A stretch of DNA of 64,000 nucleotides, taken from NCBI GenBank assembly GCA_022376925.1, contig JAIOJX010000004.1:3038001-3102000 (forward strand), in the 5' to 3' direction. The notes under the pieces were generated by a model. That model ran no database searches. It worked only from the letters and a program-made list of their open reading frames with translations, and was not told the origin of the DNA. Below are positions 56,798 through 64,000 of this stretch, piece after piece (the first letter of the stretch is position 1; each line of letters starts with the position of its first letter). The DNA is from Tragulus kanchil. Its lineage: Eukaryota > Chordata > Mammalia > Artiodactyla > Tragulidae. The position numbers and the translations under genes were made by a program.

Positions 56798-57018
56798 CTG
56801 CTGCTGCTTTTTTTAGTTGCTAAGTCATGGCAGATGAAGAATCTGTGACTCCATGGACTATAACTTTGCAGGTCCCTCTGTTCATGGGAATTACCAGGTA
56901 AGAATACTTGAGTGGGTTGCCATTTTCTTCTCCGGGGAATCTTCCTGACCCAGGGATTGAACCCCATCTCCTGCGCTGGCAGGGGAATCCTTTACCACTG
57001 AGCCACCTGGGAAGCCCG
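56798..57018 (-). mobile_element. Bov-tA-type SINE nested in L1, inverted
   Basis: Plus strand: GCTAAGTCATGGCAGATGAA, GAGTGGGTTGCCATTTTCTT, CAGGGATTGAACCCCATCTC and CACTGAGCCACCTGGGAAGC. A truncated repeat is at about 55684-55815. It is inverted relative to the SINE 50 bases upstream. Confidence 0.9.
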
Positions 57019-57205
57019 TAAGATAATTCCATAAATAATATATATACCACGTTTTCTTTACCCGTTCACCTGTCGGCGGACACTTAGGTTGTTTCCGTGT
57101 CTTGGCTGTTGTTGACAGCACTGCAGTGGATGTGGTGGTGCCGATGATCTTTTCTAGTCAGTGTCTTTGTTTTCTTCAGATAAATACCCAGAAGTGTGAG
57201 CCTTC

Positions 57206-58655
57206 TTATTGCCTCTCAGCCAAGGCCAGGCCAAATAGCTATACTGTTTCAGGATCCCCGTAGACTGAGATCTTGGTTTCTGCCTGCAGCTGGCCTAAGG
57301 AAGCAGCGCATCACACTAGGGCCTGGGTTTATACCCTGAGTCCTGCCCGAGTCCTTCACGGAGCATCGCGGTAGCACCAGTCGTGGTTTCACTGGATCTG
57401 ACTGAAGGCAAAAGTGAGATGAGGGAATTCTCTCTTCTCCCGCTTCCTGTCTCCTTCCCTCCAACAAAGTCAGGTGACTGTCCTCTTTGGGGAAGGAGGA
57501 TGTTCTCTGAATGGCTCAAAGGGAAGCCAATGGCTCAAAGGCTGCCTGCTTGTACTTTGAGAACCTGAGCATGAAACCAGTCTGGGGTGGGGGCTGGCAG
57601 GGATGTGAAGGGAAGGGAAACGGGCATGTTCCCTTCCCAGTCAACTTGGCCAGTGGTGCCGGCCTGGAGTGGCTGGCGCGAAGATGAGGACAGGGTCCCC
57701 GAGTGGAGCCGGTAGAAAGCTGTCCTGGCAACTTCCTGCCGCGCCCCCGACGCCAGAGGGGGAGGTCTGTCTGTGCTAGGAAACAACAGTCCTCTTTCTG
57801 CAAAGTTAGACATCTCGGCCTATTTCCCACGCTGGCTCGGCTGGGAGGGAAGGGTGTGGGCTGGGGTGTCAAGTTCACAGAGGTGGGCTCTGGGATCTGA
57901 GGGGGTGGTCGTACAGGAGCCCACAAACGCGTTCTTGTGCCTCCAGCCTTTCCCCTACATCCAGGAGAGGTGGTCTGAGTGAGGCTGGCTGTAAAGATTC
58001 CTTGGCAATAAAATAATTGTTTAGAAGTTCAGGGCTCCCAGGGGAAGTGTTCTTCCTGCTTTTTTTCTCCGATTCCGTGGAGATACCAGGAACCTTGAGG
58101 ATGTGTGGAGAGATGACGTAAAGACATCTTACAAGCATGGACCTCAGGTTTTATTAAAGGGTAGAGCGGAGATCTCAAACTGCAGAGGAATCTGGAGATT
58201 CATTCTCAATGAAGAGGAATTCTAGAAATCCAAGATCCTCTCAAATCACGAACTCATGGATATCCTTTGGTCTAGCTTTCCAAAGTAAGAAAGTTTCTGT
58301 TAGCATCCCCCAAAATGCCATCCCTGCTCAGCCGTCACCTCCAGGGACAGAACATTTGGTCTCACTGTGAGTACATCTGACAGCCCAGGTGCTCCATTCT
58401 TTGAGAAGAACTCTGCTTCCCTGGAACTTTCTAGTATTTGTCTATATTCTTCTACGTGCATCTTAGGTTTCTTCCTTAAGCATGATCATCAAGATGGCTA
58501 AATGGCACCCTGCAGGAGAAGTGGTTCTCACTGGGACCAGAAGTCCATCAAGGGGGCCATGAGTGCTGCCTCTCCATGGGTCTGTCCCCGTAGATGAGGG
58601 CCAGTTCCTTCTCTCTGGGCGTCAGTTTCTGCACTTTTATATTGAACAGGGGTTA
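57206..58655. other. Unique intronic sequence
   Basis: Moderately GC-rich at about 57560-57980 with several CpGs. No repeat, exon or strong motif cluster recognised. Frames up to 136 codons lack a family signature. Confidence 0.5.
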
Positions 58656-59110
58656 TATTAGCTTCCTGTTGCCGCTGTAATAAATCACTCCAAGCTCAAG
58701 CTTAAAACAACACAAATTAATTGTAGTTCTGGAGGTCAGAAGGCCAAGATGGGTCTCACTGGACTTTCATCAATGGTGGGGCTTCATGTCTTCCTGGAGG
58801 GTCAGGGAAGGATTTCTCTTCTTTCCTTTGGCAACTTCTAGAGGCTGTTCACATTCCTTGGCTGCGGTCTCCTTGCTCTGACCTCGAGTTCCAGCATCAC
58901 GTCTCCTTTTATGACTTCGACTCTCTTGCCTCCCTCTTATAGAAACCATGTAATTACAAGGAACCACCCAGATAAGCCAGCATAATCTCCCCATCTCAAG
59001 ATCCTTGGCGTCATTACCTCTGCAAAACCCTCTGTAACTTAGCCTCGTCCCAGCTTTGGGGGATCAGGACGTGGGCATCTTCAGAGGATATTACTCCATC
59101 TCCAGAGCCC
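58655..59110 (+). mobile_element. Old interspersed repeat, unclassified
   Basis: TATTAGCTTCCTGTTGCCGC, TTAAAACAACACAAATTAAT, TTCTGGAGGTCAGAAGGCCA and TAGAGGCTGTTCACATTCC are words of a common old mammalian repeat. I cannot give the family name with confidence. Confidence 0.6.
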
Positions 59111-59328
59111 CCTCAGCTCTGTGACAGATCAGCTGTCCCCCTCAGGTGCACCTTAGCCTCCTCACAGTTGAAGGAACCCCCTGCTTTCTTGCCAGGTCTG
59201 GTTTCCTAATGGGGAGGAGCTCTGAAGTCCTGAAGTGGCCTTCTCTAGCTGTCACATTGTATTCAGTTTCTTAGGAAAAAAGTTTAAAAAAAAAGAAAGA
59301 AAAGGAAGACCTAATTTTTACACTTCCT

Positions 59329-59543
59329 GCATGAGTGTTAAGTCACTCAGTCGTGTCTGACTCTTTGCGACCCCATGGTCCCCCAGGCTCCTCTGTCCAT
59401 GGGATTATCCTGGCAAGAAACACTGGAGTGAGTTGCCATTTTCTCCCCTAGGGGATCTTCCTGACCCAGGAATCAAACCCATGTCTCTGGCAGCTGCTGC
59501 ATTGGCAGGTGAATTCTTTACCACTGGGACACCTGGGAAACCC
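59329..59543 (-). mobile_element. Bov-tA-type SINE, full length
   Basis: Plus strand: AAGTCACTCAGTCGTGTCTG, CCATGGGATTATCCTGGCAA, GGTGAATTCTTTACCACTGG and GACACCTGGGAAACCCC. Confidence 0.93.
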
Positions 59544-59694
59544 CTTTTATACTTCTATGAACCATATTTTTATTGCCTGGAAGCCCCTAAAGGTCCAAAT
59601 AAAATATAAGATATCATCCTTGCCCTCAAAAATGTTGATCATCCAATTAGAGGGGGTCATGGGCACCCATGTAAAGTCAAGACTCTTGACCTTA

Positions 59695-59830
59695 AAGCCG
59701 GTATTGGCTTTGTGACTTTGGGCAAGTGACTTAATAGCTCAAAGTCTTCTGCATACTGGTTGGAAATAATAGTATGTTCCTTTCCCCCCAAGGGTTGTGT
59801 TAAGAATGAAAACAGATTATATTATAGAAA
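59695..59830 (+). mobile_element. MIR SINE fragment
   Basis: GGCTTTGTGACTTTGGGCAA, GTGACTTAATAGCTCAAAG and GGAAATAATAGTATGTTCC follow sense MIR. Confidence 0.8.
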
Positions 59831-59834
59831 CACA

Positions 59835-60845
59835 AAGGCTTATTGGAATAACATGAGATGCCTTGAGCAGCGACATCAAAGCAGTCCCAAGGACTTAGAT
59901 GATTAAATGTGATACAGAATTGTTCCAGGGGCAGGGCTGGCTGCAGTTTATGGCTTCTGGAGGAGATGAGGACCCTGGGCTTTGAAGGATCATCATCACC
60001 AACACTGACAAGTTGCTTATTCTAGAACCTTGAAGAACTTGGACGGCAGTCCGGTTGAGGCTAGGACGAAGTACAGGTGGAGGCCCCCAGACTGCGTGCA
60101 CACACACACATGGAGGCCCCCAGCCGTACGTCTCAGCTCCATCCACCAGAGAAACTCAGACTGCCACTGCTCAGTCGCCTCTGGGCCTCGGAGTGAACAC
60201 ACACCATGCAGTCATCCTGTGGATGACGGATCCAGGGGAGAGGCCAGCATGGGCCCCGTCAGCTGGTTCAGGGCCAGCATTTGGGGTCCACAGGTGCTGC
60301 CAGAGGAGGGCCAGTACTATGCCCTCTAAGATGCAAACAAAGCCCAGCAGGGGCCCTGATTGCTCAGGTCTGTCAGGCTGCTGGGGACACTCATGGGGTG
60401 CTACAGGCAGTGTGTGGGCAAAGGCATGGGGTTGGGAGCAGCTGGGTGTGGTCCTAGGTCTATGAGGTCAGATCTGGAGAGTAGAGAAGAAGCCAAACAA
60501 AAGCATAGCATAAACAAAAACACCTATTAGGTTGCACATCAATTACAACAAGGGAAGTGTCTTCCTTCCCTCTGCTAGTTTTGCCCAGAAAGACCCTGCA
60601 AGTGCTATTCTTTGTTCCTGGTTCTTTCTGTTTGCCTGTCTAGCAGCGCTGCGTAGAAAAGCTCTGTACTTACAGTGTCTTGTGTTCAGTGGTGTGTCCT
60701 GGTGCATGGGGAACAGTGGGCTCTGAGAAGGGGTAGGGGCATCATTTTTAGGGTTGGTTAGTTTCCTCGATGTAAATTACCCACCTACAGCTGACTTCAC
60801 ACTGCCAATGGGAGGTTACCAAGCGATGTCTCCAAACTGGCTCCA
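59835..60845. other. Unique intronic sequence
   Basis: No repeat recognised except a short CACACACACA word near 60100. No exon or motif cluster recognised. Confidence 0.5.
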
Positions 60846-60885
60846 GCTTTCTTTCACTTGCTCTATGTTCTCATTTAAAAATACA

Positions 60886-61093
60886 TGTATTTATTTCATT
60901 TTATTAATTAGGCTGTGCTGCGTCTTTGTTGCAGCATGTGAGACCTTTGATCTTCATCGCAGTATGCAGGATCTTCAGGTGCAGCATGCAAACTCTTAGT
61001 TGTGGCACATGGGAGCTGACATGCATCCCTGACCAGGGATTGAATCCTGCTTTGGGAGCATGGAGTCTTAGCCACACTGGACCACCAGAGATG
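60886..61093 (-). mobile_element. CHR-2-like SINE
   Basis: Plus strand: TTAATTAGGCTGTGCTGCGT, CTTAGTTGTGGCACATGGGA, TGACCAGGGATTGAATCCTG and CACTGGACCACCAGAGA. Repeated at about 61962-62167. Confidence 0.88.
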
Positions 61094-61227
61094 TCTCTTT
61101 GTGTTCTTATTTTAATCTTCAAACAACACTGTGAACACTTGTTTCCTACTTATAGACAGGAAGCAAGCTCAGAAGGAGATGTCTTCTCACCCAGGCCTGC
61201 CTGACCGCCAAACCTACTAGCCTGTCC

Positions 61228-61556
61228 CCCTGTTATGGAGTAAACGGCATCCCTCCCACAATTCATGTCTTGAAACCCTCAACCTCAGTGTGACTGTTTT
61301 TTCAGATAAGGCCTTTAAGGAAGTAATGAGGTTAAATGAGGTCGTAAAGGTGGGCCCTCATACAATAGGATTGCCGTTGTTATCAGAAGATCAAGAGACA
61401 CCAGAGAGCTCTCTGCACCCCCAAAGAAAAGGCTTTGTGAAGACCCTGTGAAGAGGCTGGCATCTGTAAGCCAAGGGGAGAGGATTCACCAAAACTGATC
61501 CTGAGGCCACCCTGCTTTTAGACTTTTAGCCTCTCGAACTAGGAGAAAGTGAAGCT
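61228..61556 (+). mobile_element. ERVL-MaLR LTR (MST/MLT1-like)
   Basis: ACAATTCATGTCTTGAAACC, AAGGTGGGCCCTCATACAAT, AGAGACACCAGAGAGCTCTC and CCTTGATCTTGG-like decayed words follow the order of a MaLR LTR. An old solitary LTR; no internal retroviral part is present. Repeated at about 62302-62631. Confidence 0.8.
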
Positions 61557-62994
61557 ACCCAGAAGCCCTAGCTGAACAATCCATTCTAATAATATGCTAA
61601 GGCCCCAGGGCCATAGCCAGTGTCCTGCCAGCCTTTCTGTAGGAAGCTTGGCCCTCAAGCATCTGCTTGGCGGGGACCTCCTGGGGTAGGCACTATGGAG
61701 GTGCCCATTCTGCAGACAGAGAGACTGAGATCGCCCCCAAAGTCTCCTTCTCAGCAAGTGGGGCTGCCGCTGCGGACCTCCAGCCTCCTCTTCCACAGCC
61801 GTGCCGTGACTCTCTGGATGTTGCCCCAAAGACAAGGAAGGTTGAGGCGCTTCTCTCCCCCAGGCCCTGGTGTCAGGATCAACCGCAGGGCTTCTCAGGA
61901 GGTCGGATTCCGTGTCAGAGGCTGTTCTTTCACTTGCTCTATGTTCTCATTTAAAAATACATGTATTTATTTCATTTTATTAATTAGGCTGTGCTGCGTC
62001 TTTGTTGCAGCATGTGAGACCTTTGATCTTCATCGCAGTATGCAGGATCTTCAGGTGCAGCATGCAAACTCTTAGTTGTGGCACATGGGAGCTGACATGC
62101 ATCCTGACCAGGGATTGAATCCTGCTTTGGGAGCATGGAGTCTTAGCCACACTGGACCACCAGAGATGTCTCTTTGTGTTCTTATTTTAATCTTCAAACA
62201 ACACTGTGAACACTTGTTTCCTACTTATAGACAGGAAGCAAGCTCAGAAGGAGATGTCTTCTCACCCAGGCCTGCCTGACCGCCAAACCTACTAGCCTGT
62301 CCCCCTGTTATGGAGTAAACGGCATCCCTCCCACAATTCATGTCTTGAAACCCTCAACCTCAGTGTGACTGTTTTTTCAGATAAGGCCTTTAAGGAAGTA
62401 ATGAGGTTAAATGAGGTCGTAAAGGTGGGCCCTCATACAATAGGATTGCCGTTGTTATCAGAAGATCAAGAGACACCAGAGAGCTCTCTGCACCCCCAAA
62501 GAAAAGGCTTTGTGAAGACCCTGTGAAGAGGCTGGCATCTGTAAGCCAAGGGGAGAGGATTCACCAAAACTGATCCTGAGGCCACCCTGCTTTTAGACTT
62601 TTAGCCTCTCGAACTAGGAGAAAGTGAAGCTACCCAGAAGCCCTAGCTGAACAATCCATTCTAATAATATGCTAAGGCCCCAGGGCCATAGCCAGTGTCC
62701 TGCCAGCCTTTCTGTAGGAAGCTTGGCCCTCAAGCATCTGCTTGGCGGGGACCTCCTGGGGTAGGCACTATGGAGGTGCCCATTCTGCAGACAGAGAGAC
62801 TGAGATCGCCCCCAAAGTCTCCTTCTCAGCAAGTGGGGCTGCCGCTGCGGACCTCCAGCCTCCTCTTCCACAGCCGTGCCGTGACTCTCTGGATGTTGCC
62901 CCAAAGACAAGGAAGGTTGAGGCGCTTCTCTCCCCCAGGCCCTGGTGTCAGGATCAACCGCAGGGATTCTCAGGAGGTCGGATTCCGTGTCAGA

Positions 62995-63734
62995 GCCTCT
63001 GGGAGCTTTTTAAAAAGTACACCCTCTGGTCTCCAGAGACCTCTGAGAATTCAGGCAGGGCCCCTGATGGGGCGTGTATCTGGACAGCGTGACTCTCCAG
63101 AGTGTGGCTCGTGGGGGTGGCTGGGCTGGGGTGGGGCAGGCAGGTCCTGAAGGGGCTGAGAGGGGCGCTGGGATGGGGACCCACTGTGGTGCAGCCCTGC
63201 TCTGCGGTGGTCCTGGTGTGCTCAGGGAGGAGATTGTACGACTTGGGGAAGGTGCCAGTGGGAGCTGGAGCCAGATCGGGCGGGCTGCGCAGCGTGTCCG
63301 TGTGAAGGCCTCTGGGGGGCCTGCTCTGGTAGCCCCGGGGCCCTTGGATACGCGGGCACAGGCGATGCTGCCTGTTGGGGGCGAGTGTGCTTTAGCAGCT
63401 CTGGCAGTGGAGGCCTTCGGTGTGAGCTGGTCGGGCTGGCGACGTGTGGCCGCGAGGGCGTTCCTCGGGGCCGTGGTTGTGACGCGCTGCTGGTGGCTCA
63501 GGGTGTGATGGTGTCTGTGTCCTGCGGCCTATCCTGGGGTGTGGGATTTGTGCTAATGATAGATCTGTACAGTGTCTGGGGTCACAGGGTCGGCTGCGGG
63601 TCTGCTGTGGTGTTCTCTGTAACTGCTGAGGGACGGAGGCGGCGGCCTCGTGGCCAGATTGGGTGCGCCAGTGCCTGTGATGGGCGGACAGGCAGTTCAG
63701 GTTTGGTACAACATTTCCTAAAGGAAATAAACCT
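62995..63734. other. GC- and CpG-rich intronic stretch of unknown nature
   Basis: A short MER5-like word (GGGAGCTTTTTAAAAAGTAC) opens the region. From about 63100 it becomes G-rich on the plus strand, with many CpG and TGTG words, for example GGGCGGGCTGCGCAGCGTGT near 63276. No repeat family, exon or second PPARGC1B exon recognised. Confidence 0.5.
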
Positions 63735-64000
63735 GAAGGTTCACTGAAAGGACTGATGCTGAACTGAAGTTCCAATATTTTGGCCACCAGATGCAAAGAA
63801 CACATTCACTGGGAAAAAAACCCCGGATGCTGGGAAAGGTCGAGGGCAGGAGGAGAAGGGGGCGACGGTGGACGAGACGGTTGGTTGGCATCACTGACAC
63901 GATGGGCATGAGTCTGAGCAGGCTCCGGGAGGTGGTGAGGGCCAGGGAGGCCTGGCGTGCTGCAGGCCATGGGGTCGCCAAGAGTCGGGCACGACTGAGG
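63735..64000 (+). mobile_element. RTE-BovB LINE 3' fragment, runs off the window
   Basis: ATGCTGGGAAAGGTCGAGGG, GAGAAGGGGGCGACGGTGGA and GGGTCGCCAAGAGTCGGGCA are the end of the BovB reverse-transcriptase ORF and the start of the 3' terminus. Frames are broken. Many CpGs are retained. Confidence 0.92.

Larger units (their letters stand above)
54739..56950. repeat. Tandem duplication Q, chained to P, probably an assembly artefact
   Basis: Copy 1 is about 54739-55815 and copy 2 about 55853-56950, offset 1114. The end of copy 1 lacks AGAATACTTGAGTGGGTTGC-type sequence that copy 2 keeps. About 53570-53730 is present three times. Confidence 0.92.
56205..57205 (-). mobile_element. L1 3' region, antisense, split by two nested Bov-tA SINEs
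   Basis: TTATTTCACTTAGCATAATG, CTCAAGGTCCATTCATGTTA and then, after two SINEs, GACACTTAGGTTGTTTCCGT and AAATACCCAGAAGTGTGAG are consecutive parts of an antisense L1MA/L1MB-like 3' end. The SINEs at about 56579-56745 and 56798-57018 interrupt it, so they are younger. The left part is repeated at about 55090-55455. Confidence 0.85.
60850..62994. repeat. Tandem duplication R, probably an assembly artefact
   Basis: Copy 1 is about 60850-61920 and copy 2 about 61926-62994, offset 1075-1076. One C-run loss (GCATCCCTGACC against GCATCCTGACC) and one substitution (GGGCTTCTC against GGGATTCTC) within 30 bases of the end of copy 1. Confidence 0.92.
7260..64000 (+). other. PPARGC1B: PPARGC1B intron 1 (runs off the window)
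   Basis: Begins with the donor GTACGA. No acceptor followed by the expected second exon (acidic, continuing GGGSGEEQLYADF in human from memory) was found in any plus-strand frame, so the intron continues past 64000. It holds miR-378, a candidate enhancer and a dense load of repeats. About 18 kb of its apparent length comes from false tandem duplications. No other exon is supported. Confidence 0.85.

Noticed and set aside
61228..61556. Possible endogenous retrovirus at the MaLR LTR
   Set aside because: Only an old solitary LTR is present, without gag, pol or env sequence nearby.

Overview
The window is mammalian nuclear DNA from a ruminant, most likely a pecoran. It carries many Bov-tA-type SINEs, RTE-BovB LINE fragments and tRNA-derived CHR-type cetartiodactyl SINEs on a background of old MIR, L2, L1 and MaLR repeats. 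I cannot name the species from sequence alone.

Layout. Bases 1 to about 6800 are intergenic and repeat-filled. A CpG island at about 6830-9170 holds the promoter and first coding exon of PPARGC1B (PGC-1beta, plus strand). The exon is 26 codons from ATG at 7182 and ends in phase 0 at 7259, followed by a GT donor. From 7260 to the end of the window is intron 1; exon 2 was not found. The intron carries the hairpin of miR-378 at 9701-9766, with both mature arms as in human and mouse. This is the known host-gene arrangement for this miRNA. Host and miRNA lie on the same strand, so they are probably co-transcribed. About 0.4 kb downstream of the miRNA lies a DR1 nuclear-receptor motif among forkhead-, TCF- and GATA-like words, a candidate enhancer. 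A second DR1-like motif lies about 0.5 kb upstream of the start codon.

The dominant structural signal is not biological in appearance. Seventeen separate places carry a direct, near-identical tandem duplication with an offset of 1055-1169 bases, and one more has an offset of 488. They are scattered over unrelated sequence, several are chained so that parts are triplicated, and mismatches and homopolymer indels concentrate next to the junctions. This fits failed merging of overlapping contig or read ends. It adds about 19 kb, so the true locus is probably near 45 kb. Copy-number or repeat-density statements from this window should be corrected for this.

Other points of interest are a CpG-retaining and therefore apparently young CHR-type SINE subfamily; antisense orientation of every CHR-type SINE inside the gene; the miR-378 hairpin lying across the junction of two oppositely oriented MIR elements; inverted Bov-tA pairs able to fold into long intronic hairpins; a Z-DNA-prone tract and G-quadruplex-prone runs in the CpG island; and an unexplained CpG-rich stretch before the BovB fragment at the right end. 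I found no prokaryotic, viral or CRISPR-like system. Boundaries of old repeats are approximate because they were judged by eye.
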